Positions 15,068 to 23,404 are shown, numbered from the stretch's first letter. The stretch is 43,146 nt of DNA from CAKSQF01 sp051867925 (GCA_051867925.1 JBJDZI010000087.1:1-43146), one strand, 5' to 3'. Numbers and translations are program-made. Notes: a model not told the origin generated them from the letters alone.

Positions 15068-16723
15068 ATGGCTAAACTGATCAAATCTTCCCAAAATTAC
15101 ACGGGCGTCAAGGGTCCCGTGGTCACGATTGTGATGGACGGTATCGGCATCGCTCCCGCCAACGAGGGCAACGCAGTTGCCGCCGCTTACACCCCCACTC
15201 TGGATATGCTGATGGCAAACTACCCCTGCGTCGCACTGAAGGCACACGGCACCGCCGTCGGTCTGCCCTCCGATGACGACATGGGCAACTCCGAGGTAGG
15301 TCACAACGCGCTGGGCGCAGGACAGGTGTTCGCGCAGGGCGCAAAGCTGGTCTCCAACTCCATCGAGAGCGGCAAAATGTTCACCTCCAAGACTTGGTGC
15401 GAACTTATCGCCAACGTGAAGCATAGTGGTTCCACTCTGCATTTCCTCGGTCTGTTCTCCGACGGTAACGTTCACTCCCACATCGACCATCTGAAGGCGA
15501 TGGTGAAGCAGTCCAAGAAGGAAGGCGTTTCCAAGGTTCGGGTACACATTCTGCTGGACGGCAGAGACGTGGGCGAGACCTCCGGTATGGACTACATCGC
15601 TCCCTTCGAGGACTTCCTCACCACCCTGCGCTCCGCTGAGTTCGACTGCAAGATCGCTTCCGGCGGCGGACGTATGAAGATCACCATGGACCGTTACGAA
15701 GCCAACTGGGCAATGGTCGAGGCAGGCTGGAAGACCCACGTTCTGGGTGAGGGCAGACAGTTCGCATCTGCCGCTGAGGCTTACACCACCCTGCGCGCCG
15801 AGACCGGCGCCATCGATCAGGATCTGCCTCCCTTCGTGATCGCCGAGGACGGCAAGCCCGTGGGCACCATGGAAGACGGCGACAGCGTGATCTTCTTCAA
15901 CTTCCGCGGCGACCGCTCCATTGAGATCTCCAAGGCTTTTGACGAAGGCGACAGCTTCGACAAGTTCGACCGCGTTCGCAAGCCCAACGTGATGTACGCC
16001 GGTATGCTGGAGTACGACGGCGATCTCCACATTCCTTCCCGCTATCTGGTCAATCCTCCCGAAATCACCAACACCATGAGCGAATATATGGCGGACACCG
16101 GCATCCGTATGGCGGCTATCTCTGAGACTCAGAAATACGGTCACGTCACCTACTTCTGGAACGGCAACCGCTCCGGCAAGTTCTCCGAGGTGCTGGAGAC
16201 CTATATCGAAAAGCCCTCCGACATCGTTCCTTTCGAACAGCGCCCCTGGATGCAGTGCGCTGAGATCACCGACAAGATGATCGAACTGGTGGAATCGGGC
16301 AAGTACGATTATATCCGCGTGAACTATCCCAACGGCGACATGGTGGGTCACACCGGTAACTTCGCCGCTACCAAGATTTCTGTTGAGGCATTGGATCTCC
16401 AGCTGGCTCGCCTGCTCCCCGTCATCGACAAGATGGGCGGCATCGCCATCATCACCGCCGACCACGGCAACGCCGATGAGATGTTTGAGGTGGACAAGAA
16501 GGGAAACGTGAAGTACAATGCGGACGGCACGCCCAAGGCGAAGACCTCCCACACGCTGAACCGCGTTCCCTGCATTATTTATGACAATCAGAACCGCGGC
16601 GCGTACGATGTGAAGGCTGACAATGGTCAGTTCGGTCTCTCCAGCGTGGCGGCTACCACCGTGAATCTGATGGGCTACGACGCTCCCGCCATGTGGGACG
16701 AGAGCATCATTGAATTGAAGTAA
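15068..16723 (+). CDS. gpmI: 2,3-bisphosphoglycerate-independent phosphoglycerate mutase
   Basis: Interconverts 3-phosphoglycerate and 2-phosphoglycerate in glycolysis and gluconeogenesis, using two metal ions and a phosphoserine intermediate. The protein of 551 residues opens with VVTIVMDGIGI, carries the catalytic serine in MGNSEVGHNALGAGQ (Ser75), and shows LLDGRDVGETSG, FFNFRGDRSIEI, NYPNGDMVGHTG and the metal-binding TADHGNADEM. All are expected alkaline-phosphatase-superfamily positions. The start at 15068 has GAGAAGGA 7 nt upstream; an ATG 15 codons earlier is less likely. Codon choice looks like that of a highly expressed gene. It appears monocistronic. Confidence 0.96.
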   Translation: MAKLIKSSQNYTGVKGPVVTIVMDGIGIAPANEGNAVAAAYTPTLDMLMANYPCVALKAHGTAVGLPSDDDMGNSEVGHNALGAGQVFAQGAKLVSNSIESGKMFTSKTWCELIANVKHSGSTLHFLGLFSDGNVHSHIDHLKAMVKQSKKEGVSKVRVHILLDGRDVGETSGMDYIAPFEDFLTTLRSAEFDCKIASGGGRMKITMDRYEANWAMVEAGWKTHVLGEGRQFASAAEAYTTLRAETGAIDQDLPPFVIAEDGKPVGTMEDGDSVIFFNFRGDRSIEISKAFDEGDSFDKFDRVRKPNVMYAGMLEYDGDLHIPSRYLVNPPEITNTMSEYMADTGIRMAAISETQKYGHVTYFWNGNRSGKFSEVLETYIEKPSDIVPFEQRPWMQCAEITDKMIELVESGKYDYIRVNYPNGDMVGHTGNFAATKISVEALDLQLARLLPVIDKMGGIAIITADHGNADEMFEVDKKGNVKYNADGTPKAKTSHTLNRVPCIIYDNQNRGAYDVKADNGQFGLSSVAATTVNLMGYDAPAMWDESIIELK

Positions 16724-16747
16724 TTCGATTTCGCAAAGCATTTTCTT

Positions 16748-16771
16748 GGAACCTTCTTAAAAGAAGGTTTC
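16748..16771. repeat. Pyrimidine-arm hairpin after gpmI
   Basis: GGAACCTTCTT-aa-AAGAAGGTTTC, a nearly perfect member of the dispersed hairpin family, 24 nt after the gpmI stop codon. Confidence 0.7.
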
Positions 16772-16796
16772 AAAACTCCAAGAACTTTTTTGAAAA

Positions 16797-16828
16797 GGGC
16801 GGCAAATTCTTGCCGCCCGGTTTTTTCT
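16797..16828 (+). terminator. GGGCGGCAA palindrome acting as gpmI terminator
   Basis: GGGCGGCAA (16797-16805)-attc-TTGCCGCCC (16810-16818) is followed by GGTTTTTTCTTG. It is one of nine copies of this palindrome and the one that most looks like a working intrinsic terminator. Confidence 0.7.
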
Positions 16829-16829
16829 T

Positions 16830-16853
16830 GGAACCTTCTTGAAAGAAGGTTCC
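16830..16853. repeat. Second pyrimidine-arm hairpin after gpmI
   Basis: GGAACCTTCTT-ga-AAGAAGGTTCC is a perfect 11-bp stem. Together with 16748-16771 it flanks the palindrome at 16797-16818, giving a hairpin-palindrome-hairpin cluster. Confidence 0.75.
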
Positions 16854-16972
16854 AAACCTCCAAGAACTTCTATGAATGCGATATGGATTGATTTCGACGA
16901 AGTCAAAGCCTATGAATCATATTTCGGCGAAGCCAAAGAAGTGGGTGAGGCGATTTTTAACCGTGCGTGCCT

Positions 16973-17021
16973 GCGGGGAGGGAGAAACCATCTCAGACGC
17001 CGAAGTTTTCTCCCTCCCCGC
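16973..17021. repeat. Conserved-loop hairpin, variant arms
   Basis: GCGGGGAGGGAGAAA (16973-16987) pairs perfectly with TTTCTCCCTCCCCGC (17007-17021) around the 19-nt loop CCATCTCAGACGCCGAAGT. The loop matches those at 17171-17189 and 37719-37737, whereas the arms have different but still complementary sequence. The stretch after it (to about 17075) has GC-rich inverted sequence related to 6996-7022 and the phrase CTTCCTTGGCT. Confidence 0.75.
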
Positions 17022-17101
17022 CGCAGCCGCCGCATAGCGTCTGCTGCTCCCTACCCTCTTCCTTGGCTCTTGGCTCCGCCGAAATTCAAACAGAACCAAT
17101 C

Positions 17102-17289
17102 AGGGCGGCAAGTATTTGCCGCCCTCAGACTGTCGAAAAAGCCCCATACCATACCGAGGGAAGGGGAAAACCATCGGGGACGCCGAAGTTTTTCCCCTTC
17201 CCTCGGGCTCCCAACCCCTTTCCTTGGCTGGCGGTACTCTAAATTTATAGTTTATCGACAAACTGAGGGCGGCAAATACTTGCCACCCT
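17102..17289. mobile_element. MITE-like element, copy 1, with 35-nt terminal inverted repeats
   Basis: The left end (17102-17136) and the reverse complement of the right end (17255-17289) match at 32 of 35 positions. Each end is itself the palindrome GGGCGGCAA-N4-TTGCCGCCC (right copy GGGTGG on its outer arm) plus TCAG-N2-TGTCGA. The interior holds the hairpin CCGAGGGAAGGGGAAAA (17154-17170) / TTTTCCCCTTCCCTCGG (17190-17206) with a 19-nt loop, then CTTGGCTGGCGGTACTC and an AT-rich arm. It is 188 bp long with no coding capacity. No target-site duplication is obvious. A second copy lies at 37664-37837. Confidence 0.7.
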
Positions 17290-17306
17290 GATGCAAAAGT
17301 TCTTTG

Positions 17307-17330
17307 CCCGCTTTCTTGAAAGAAAGCGGG
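17307..17330. repeat. Pyrimidine-arm hairpin between convergent genes
   Basis: CCCGCTTTCTT-ga-AAGAAAGCGGG is a perfect 11-bp stem, nearly identical to 3256-3279. It lies 35 nt past the stop codon of the minus-strand ABC gene and could end its transcript. Confidence 0.7.
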
Positions 17331-17364
17331 CGAAGTTTGAGGCGGAGCCTCAATTTAGATTCAT

Positions 17365-19131
17365 TCAATTCTGTGCGGTGCTGAGGCGATAATAGTAGCC
17401 CTTCTTCGCCATCAGCTCGTCGTGCGTGCCGGATTCCTTGATCTCACCGCCGTCGATGTAGAGAATCTTGTCGCAACTGCGGATGGTGGAAAGACGGTGG
17501 GCAATGACAAAAGAAGTGCGGTTCTCCATCAGTTTTTCGATGCCCTGCTGGAGGAGTTTTTCGGTTTTGGCGTCGATGGAGGAAGTGGCTTCGTCCAAAA
17601 TCAGGATCGCGGGATCGGAGACCATAGTGCGGGCAAAGGCGATCAGCTGTCGCTCACCTTGGGAGAGCATTCCGCCCCGCTCGGTAACGGGCGTGTCATA
17701 GCCCTGCTCCATCTGCGAAATAAACTCATCGGCACAGACCGCACGGGCAGCGGCGCGGATCTCCTCATCGGTAGCGTCCAACTTGCCGTAGCGGATGTTG
17801 TCAGCAATCGTACCTGTAAAAATAAAGCTGTCCTGCAACATGATACCCATCTGGGAGCGGAGAGAGTGAAGCGTGATCTCATTGATGTCCACGCCGTCGA
17901 TGAGAAGCTTGCCCTCTGTGACGTTGTAGAATCGGCTGATCAGATTCACGATGGTAGATTTGCCCGATCCGGTGGGGCCGACCAGCGCGATCCGCTGACC
18001 CTTTTCCACCGTCAGATTCACTCCTTTGAGTACATAATAGTCCTTCTCATAGGCAAAGCGCACGTTTTGGAACTCCACTCTGCCCTGCATCTCGGGAAGA
18101 GGCTTCGCCTCGGGGCTGTCGCAGATGTCCACAGGCTCGTCAATAGTCTGGAATATGCGCTCCAGATAGGACATCGTCTTGATCAGGTTGTTGTAGATGT
18201 TGGCAAGGCTGATAACGGGTTGCCAGAACTTCGAAGCGTAGGTAGCCATGGCGATCAGCACGCCGATCTCCACGGTGGGAGAGATCCAGAGGATACCCGC
18301 GATGTAGACCAGACAAAGCACCCATTGCTTCAGATTTTCGGTGACGGGACCCATCATATTGTTCAGATATGCGGCTTTATACCAAGCCTTCTGATACTCG
18401 CGGTTGAGTCTGCCGTAGATCTTTTTGTTCTCCTCCTGCCGTCTGAAGATCTGCGAAACTTTGATACCTTCAATGGCTTCGCAGGTGTAGGCGGTCAGAT
18501 TGGAGTTTTTGTTGTTATTCTCGAAATTGGCTTTTTTCTGCACGTTTTTCAAAAGCAGGATGAAGGTCAGCAGAAAAGGCATTCCCGACAGAATGATCAG
18601 CGACAACTTCACATTGATGGAGAACATATAGCCGGTAATGAAGAACAGATTCAGAAGCTCCAGAATGGCGTTGACCAGACCGTTGGTCAGCGAATCGGAC
18701 ACGCTGTTGACATAGTTGACCACGCGCACCAGAATCTTGCCGTGGGGACGGCTATCATAATAGGAAAAAGGCAGTTGTTGCAGATGATCGAAAATGTCCT
18801 TGCGGATATCATAGACGATAGATTGACCGCAGCGGGACATGATGATGCCGCGGATCGCACCGAAGATGGTGGAGACCAGCACCAATGCCAGCGAAGCCAC
18901 TGCCAGCCAGACCACCATTCTGATATTACCGCCGGGGATCGCCACGTCCATGGCTTGTTGCAGCAGAACCGGCGTTGCCAATCCCAGCAGGGAGCCGAAC
19001 ATGGACAGCACGAGAGCGATCAGCATCAGTTTGGCGTAAGGTTTGACATAAACGATGGAGCGTTTCAGTTTGGAAAAATCAAAGCCCTGCTCCAGCGATT
19101 CGTCCACGTCGTATTTGTTACGCTTTGCCAT
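17365..19131 (-). CDS. ABC exporter subunit, pair 2, canonical Walker B
   Basis: A half-transporter of 588 residues with a membrane domain (about 30-325) and an ATPase domain (about 350-588). Walker A is GPTGSGKS (385-392), the signature is LSQGE (489-493), which departs from LSGGQ, and Walker B is ILILDE with catalytic Glu514. It starts in a TAATG overlap with the stop codon of the upstream partner, with GGAGGT before it, so the two are translationally coupled. The complementary Walker B defect of the partner shows they form a heterodimer. The substrate is unknown; multidrug or lipid export is the usual family role. Confidence 0.93.
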   Translation of the reverse strand: MAKRNKYDVDESLEQGFDFSKLKRSIVYVKPYAKLMLIALVLSMFGSLLGLATPVLLQQAMDVAIPGGNIRMVVWLAVASLALVLVSTIFGAIRGIIMSRCGQSIVYDIRKDIFDHLQQLPFSYYDSRPHGKILVRVVNYVNSVSDSLTNGLVNAILELLNLFFITGYMFSINVKLSLIILSGMPFLLTFILLLKNVQKKANFENNNKNSNLTAYTCEAIEGIKVSQIFRRQEENKKIYGRLNREYQKAWYKAAYLNNMMGPVTENLKQWVLCLVYIAGILWISPTVEIGVLIAMATYASKFWQPVISLANIYNNLIKTMSYLERIFQTIDEPVDICDSPEAKPLPEMQGRVEFQNVRFAYEKDYYVLKGVNLTVEKGQRIALVGPTGSGKSTIVNLISRFYNVTEGKLLIDGVDINEITLHSLRSQMGIMLQDSFIFTGTIADNIRYGKLDATDEEIRAAARAVCADEFISQMEQGYDTPVTERGGMLSQGERQLIAFARTMVSDPAILILDEATSSIDAKTEKLLQQGIEKLMENRTSFVIAHRLSTIRSCDKILYIDGGEIKESGTHDELMAKKGYYYRLSTAQN

Positions 19132-20900
19132 TACGCCTCACCTCCTTCGCTCTTCTGTGCGCCCGTGAAGGGCGGCAAGTCCTTTTCGTCCTGCAGATCA
19201 CAGACCTCGCGGTAATAGCGATTGCGGGCGGCAAGCTCTGCGTGAGTACCCACGTCCACTTTGCCGTCCTCCAGAACGATGATCTTGTCTGCGTTCTTGA
19301 TGGATGAAATCCGTTGCGCGATAATGATCGTGGTGCAGTGGAAGGGCAGATGATGCAGATTGTACTGCATCTTCTTTTCGGTCTCCATATCCACCGCAGA
19401 GGTGGTGTCGTCCAGAATCAGCACCGAAGGGATAGCGGCGATGGCACGCGCCAGCGCAATCCGCTGTCGCTGACCGCCCGAAAGACCTACGCCCCGCTCG
19501 CCTACGATGGTATCGTAGCCATCGGGCATTTTGCGAATGAAGCCATCTGCGCATGCCAGTTCCGCACACTCGTAGACCTGCTCAATCTCCATAGACGGAT
19601 TGCAGAAGGAGATATTGCCCGCAATGGTGTCCGAGAAAAGGAACACGTCCTGGGTAGCGATCGCCACCGATTTGTGGATACTCTCCAGCGTGCGAAAGCG
19701 AAGGTCCATACCGTCCAGATAGATAGAACCGTCGGTCACGTCGTAGAATCGGGCGATCAGCGAAGCGATGGTGGACTTGCCCGAGCCGGTGGGACCGATG
19801 ATACCCACAGTGGAGCCTGCGTCTATGGAGAAGGATATCCGATTCAGCACCAATTTGTCCTTGGTATAGCCGAACGAGACGTTTTTGAAACTGATCTTGC
19901 CGTCGAAGCGTTCCTCTTTATGTACGGCGTTGTCGCGGTCACGGATGAGAGGCGTATCGTAGCAGATCTCCACGACCTTGTCAGCCGCCGCCCAGAAGCG
20001 CTGGAGATCGTTCAGCATACCGCTGACCCGTCGCATGGGGTCGGACAGCGCCCAAGTAAGGCTGGTGAAGAGGGTCAACTCGCCCAGCGTGATTTCCCCG
20101 GTGATGGTAAAGATACCGCCCACCAGAATGGTCAAAAAGGAAAGGAACTGCGCCAAGAAGTCGATGACCGGCACTACCTTCTGCCATGCATAGGCGGCGC
20201 GCAGGTTCTCGTCCTTGAAATCCTTGGAACTGCGGTCGAACTTTTCAATCTCATAATCCTCGCGAGCAAAGGCTTTGACCACGCGGTTGCCCGAGATGTT
20301 CTCTCTGGCGCTGATGTTCAGCATGGACAGCTTTTCGCGGATGGTACGGTAGATGGGCGCAACCTTCTTGGAATAGATCACGGTAGCCAGAATAATGAAA
20401 GGGATCACCGCCAGCAGAGTGACGGTCAGCTTCCAGCTGACGAAGAGTAGCATCACCAGCGCGGAGCAGAAGGTGATCACGATATCCACCGCGTTATAGG
20501 AGATATACGCCACGAAATGGCGGAGATACTCCAGGTCTCCCGTGGTACGGGTGATGATATCGCCCGCGCGGATGCGATCGAAGAAGCGAAGCTCTTGGTA
20601 CTGCATATTGTTGAAGATCCTGTTTCGGACGTTCATCAGCATATGCTGACTGGCTTGCTCCATACAGACAACCTTGAGCATATGCAGTCCCGTTTTGGTC
20701 AGCACCACCAGACACATCAGCCCCAAAATGGGAAGCAACCAGTCGGTTTTTGCACCTTTGATGACATCGTCTACCAACAGTTTCTCCAAATAGGGATTGA
20801 CAATGACCACGGCCGAGGTACACACGGTAATCAACAGTCCCAAAATGAAAACAAACCGTTTTCCTTTCAGATGCTGCCATACAAATCGGATCTGAAACAT
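19131..20900 (-). CDS. ABC exporter subunit, pair 2, degenerate Walker B
   Basis: A half-transporter of 589 residues. Walker A is GPTGSGKS (369-376), the signature is canonical LSGGQ (473-477), and Walker B is VLILDD with Asp498 in place of catalytic Glu. It therefore carries the degenerate ATP site when paired with the next gene (LDE, LSQGE). The start at 20900 has AAAGGAAGTG about 10 nt upstream; the longer reading to 20993 runs through the promoter region and is rejected. A TATAAT on the minus strand (20949-20944) may be its -10, with no clear -35. It is divergent from the M28 peptidase gene. Confidence 0.92.
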   Translation of the reverse strand: MFQIRFVWQHLKGKRFVFILGLLITVCTSAVVIVNPYLEKLLVDDVIKGAKTDWLLPILGLMCLVVLTKTGLHMLKVVCMEQASQHMLMNVRNRIFNNMQYQELRFFDRIRAGDIITRTTGDLEYLRHFVAYISYNAVDIVITFCSALVMLLFVSWKLTVTLLAVIPFIILATVIYSKKVAPIYRTIREKLSMLNISARENISGNRVVKAFAREDYEIEKFDRSSKDFKDENLRAAYAWQKVVPVIDFLAQFLSFLTILVGGIFTITGEITLGELTLFTSLTWALSDPMRRVSGMLNDLQRFWAAADKVVEICYDTPLIRDRDNAVHKEERFDGKISFKNVSFGYTKDKLVLNRISFSIDAGSTVGIIGPTGSGKSTIASLIARFYDVTDGSIYLDGMDLRFRTLESIHKSVAIATQDVFLFSDTIAGNISFCNPSMEIEQVYECAELACADGFIRKMPDGYDTIVGERGVGLSGGQRQRIALARAIAAIPSVLILDDTTSAVDMETEKKMQYNLHHLPFHCTTIIIAQRISSIKNADKIIVLEDGKVDVGTHAELAARNRYYREVCDLQDEKDLPPFTGAQKSEGGEA

Positions 20901-21115
20901 TAGTATGACACTTCCTTTCTTTTTGCCGAAATTGTTCACCATAATTATACAAATAATTTTCAAAAAAGAAATAGGCAAGACGTAGAAATCCAACTTCTTT
21001 TTAGAAATTTATAGTGCAATTTGCACAAATCGCATCAAGACAGCAATTGCACCGTCTCTTCTCTGCGGACAAATTAGGACATTTATCCGAAATTTCGCGA
21101 GTTTTCGTCCGCCTC

Positions 21116-21144
21116 TTGCTTTTTTTGCCGAATGGGTGTACAAT
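21116..21144 (+). promoter_or_regulatory. Sigma-A promoter of the M28 peptidase gene
   Basis: TTGCTT (21116-21121) and TACAAT (21139-21144) are 17 nt apart. CGGAGG at 21165-21170 precedes the ATG at 21179. Confidence 0.7.
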
Positions 21145-21178
21145 AGAGGCAATCACATTTTGTTCGGAGGTTATACGT

Positions 21179-22399
21179 ATGAACGCTGAAAAAATTATGC
21201 AGATCATTCGCGAGACTGCTCACCCCCGCACCGGCGGCAGTGAGGAGGAGTTTGCCTGCGCCAACTATCTGAAATCCGTTGCCGACAGTATGGGCATTCC
21301 CGCTCATCTGGAGGAATTTCCCGTGCAGATGGCGACCGTCAAGGATGCCCATCTCTACATTGACGGCGAGGAGATCGTTTGCAAAGGTTATGTTTGCGCG
21401 GCATCGGAGACGGTCGAGGCTCCCCTCTGCTATATGCCCGACAGTAACCCTTACGCGCTGTCCCAAGTAAAGGGCAAGATCGTCCTTTTGGACGGCTATT
21501 TGGGCTATTGGGTCTATCGGGACATTGTGGAACACGGAGCGGTGGGATTTATCACCTACGACGGCAACGCCAATTACGCAGACTTTGACATCGACCGCCG
21601 CGAACTGCGTGCACAGGTCTGTGAGGGTATCGCCAAGCTCCCCGGCGTGAACATCAACGCCAAATCTGCGATCAGGATCGTGGAATCGGGCGCGAAGACC
21701 GCCAAGATCGTACTGGAGCAGGATGAATACGAAGGCAAATCCCACAACGTGGTCTTCGATCTGCCCGGCGATACCGACGAGACCATCGTCTTCACCGCCC
21801 ATTATGACTCCACTTCTCTGTCCCAAGGCTCCTATGACAATATGTCCGGCTCCGTGGGACTGCTTGCCATGGCAGAGCATTTCAAGGATGCGCCTCACCG
21901 CTATTCTCTGCGATTTGTCCTCTGCGGAAGCGAGGAGCGGGGGCTTTTGGGCTCCAAGGCTTACGTTGCCGCCCACGAAGAGGAGCTTGCCAAGTTCGTT
22001 TTGAACATCAATCTGGATATGATCGGCTCTATCATGGGCAAATTCATCTCCTGCTGCACCTGCGAGGAAGCGACCGTTAGTTACATCAAATATATGGGCT
22101 TTGAGCTCGGCTTCCCCGTTAGCGCATACCAAGGTGTATATTCCAGCGACTCCACACCTTTCGCCGACAAGGGAGTTCCCGCCATTTCCTTTGCCCGCTC
22201 CGCTCCCGGCAACACGGCAACCATCCACAACAGCTACGACACCCCCGCTCTGCTCTCCGGCGAGCAAATGGTGGCTGACATCGAATTCATTCAGGCGTTT
22301 GCGGCTCGCATGGCAGGCGCAGCGCACCTCCCTATCGACCGCAATATCCCCGACAACATGAAAGAAAAACTGGACAAATATCTGGTAAGAAAAAGATAG
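21179..22399 (+). CDS. M28-family metallopeptidase (aminopeptidase-like)
   Basis: A predicted two-zinc aminopeptidase of 406 residues. The peptidase core shows the expected metal and catalytic residues in order: TAHYDS (His208), YDNMSG (Asp220), SEERG (Glu252/Glu253), NLDMIG (Asp280) and TIHNSYDT (His350). Residues about 75-170 are inserted before the core and resemble a protease-associated-type lid. There is no signal peptide, so it is probably cytoplasmic and may trim peptides for nutrition. The start at 21179 has CGGAGG 8 nt upstream; the in-frame ATG at 21014 is 55 codons earlier, upstream of the promoter, and is rejected. It seems to be a single gene. Confidence 0.9.
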   Translation: MNAEKIMQIIRETAHPRTGGSEEEFACANYLKSVADSMGIPAHLEEFPVQMATVKDAHLYIDGEEIVCKGYVCAASETVEAPLCYMPDSNPYALSQVKGKIVLLDGYLGYWVYRDIVEHGAVGFITYDGNANYADFDIDRRELRAQVCEGIAKLPGVNINAKSAIRIVESGAKTAKIVLEQDEYEGKSHNVVFDLPGDTDETIVFTAHYDSTSLSQGSYDNMSGSVGLLAMAEHFKDAPHRYSLRFVLCGSEERGLLGSKAYVAAHEEELAKFVLNINLDMIGSIMGKFISCCTCEEATVSYIKYMGFELGFPVSAYQGVYSSDSTPFADKGVPAISFARSAPGNTATIHNSYDTPALLSGEQMVADIEFIQAFAARMAGAAHLPIDRNIPDNMKEKLDKYLVRKR

Positions 22400-22419
22400 G
22401 GAAATTTTTTATTTGAATT

Positions 22420-22575
22420 GAGGCTTCGCCCCGAAGCCCTGCTCCACCCCACCAAGAACCTTTTTGAAAAAAGGTTCTTGGAACTCCAAAAACTTCTATA
22501 AAGGGCGGCAAATCCTTGCCGCCCTTTATTGAAGTTTTTAGGGATGTCGGGATCTTCTTTCAAGAAGGTTCTGAC
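22420..22575. repeat. Intergenic hairpin-palindrome cluster
   Basis: Between convergent genes. GAGGCTTCGCCCCGAAGCC is followed by CCAAGAACCTTTTT-ga-AAAAAGGTTCTTGG (22452-22481, perfect 14-bp stem), the palindrome GGGCGGCAA-atcc-TTGCCGCCC (22503-22524) with TTTATT after it, and an imperfect GATCTTCTT/AAGAAGGTTC hairpin near 22550-22570. The order is nearly the same as at 42950-43068. It probably terminates both flanking genes. Confidence 0.75.
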
Positions 22576-22587
22576 CGTAGCCCCAAA

Positions 22588-23346
22588 TCAGTCCAGTCCC
22601 TGCGCCTTTAGCCAGCGAAAGCTGCGGGAAAGGCAGTCAAAGGGATCTTCGCCGTAGCAGTTGTCCTGCTCTACGAGAATGTATTTAGTGCCGCCGTCGT
22701 CGCAGAGAGGGAGGAGTTTGCGGAAGTTGATGGTTCCCTCGCCTACGGGAGCCATGCGAATTTCCTTACCTACCACGCGCATATCCTTGAAATGCACACA
22801 GTCGATGCGTCCCTTCAGGGCGGCAAAATAGTCCGCCACATCCGCTCCGCCGTACTGAAGCCAGTAGGTGTCGACGGTGACGCCGATCTCCTCGGGGGAA
22901 GTGCGCTCGATCAGAGACAATAGGCGAGTCTTGCCGTCCGCACCTTGGTTCATTTCCTCGTAGTGGTTGTGGTACATGAACTTCGCTCCCGCAGGTGCGA
23001 ATACCTTTCCTAACCGATGCGCCGCATCCACGAGACGATCAAGATCGGCTTCCTCCCGCAGTCCGTTGTAATAACCGATGCCGATATAGTCACAGCCGAA
23101 GGTATGATGCTCCGCAAGCACCGTTTCGGGCATCTCCAGCATACGGTCGAAGGAGGTGTGGGTGATAGCACAGGTCAGTCCGTTTTTGTCAAGTTCCGTC
23201 TTCAACCAAACCGGATCGTAGGGGCAGGTTCCCGATACCTGCACGGTAGTGTAGCCGATGTCGGCTACCTTTGCCAATGTGTTTGCAAAATCCTCGGGCG
23301 TTTTGCAGAAATCCCGCAGGGTGAACAGTTGCGCTCCGATCTTCAT
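22588..23346 (-). CDS. Sugar phosphate isomerase/epimerase, TIM-barrel family
   Basis: A protein of 252 residues of the xylose isomerase-like TIM-barrel family (AP endonuclease 2 superfamily). It begins MKIGAQLFTLRDF, and the barrel strands include THTSFDRM, CDYIGIGYYNG, FMYHNHYEEM, VTVDTYWLQYGGADVADYF and DCVHFKDMRV, which supply the usual His, Asp and Glu metal ligands. Family members isomerise or epimerise sugars and inositols; the substrate cannot be told from sequence. The start has GGAGG 6 nt upstream. It has its own promoter and is divergent from the PHP gene. Confidence 0.88.
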   Translation of the reverse strand: MKIGAQLFTLRDFCKTPEDFANTLAKVADIGYTTVQVSGTCPYDPVWLKTELDKNGLTCAITHTSFDRMLEMPETVLAEHHTFGCDYIGIGYYNGLREEADLDRLVDAAHRLGKVFAPAGAKFMYHNHYEEMNQGADGKTRLLSLIERTSPEEIGVTVDTYWLQYGGADVADYFAALKGRIDCVHFKDMRVVGKEIRMAPVGEGTINFRKLLPLCDDGGTKYILVEQDNCYGEDPFDCLSRSFRWLKAQGLD

Positions 23347-23375
23347 GATGATCCTCCTCGGTGGCTTTATATTTT

Positions 23376-23404
23376 ATTGTATCACACTTCGAAAAAATTT
23401 TCAA
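23376..23404 (-). promoter_or_regulatory. Sigma-A promoter of the isomerase/epimerase gene
   Basis: On the minus strand TTGAAA (23404-23399) and TACAAT (23381-23376) are 17 nt apart, with TGA before the -10 giving an extended -10 element. Confidence 0.75.

Noticed and set aside
15002..16741. Minus-strand open frame of 579 codons opposite gpmI
   Set aside because: gpmI has all catalytic motifs on the plus strand; the antisense frame is Val/Gly/His-rich and has no start signals.
16973..17206. Known riboswitch or T-box at the conserved-loop hairpins
   Set aside because: The hairpins lie after gene ends and between convergent genes, not in leaders, and the loop matches no aptamer or T-box motif that I know.
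17422..19215. Plus-strand open frame of 597 codons opposite the ABC gene of pair 2
   Set aside because: It is antisense to a gene with full ABC motifs; its own translation has low-complexity His/Asp-rich sequence and no recognisable domain.
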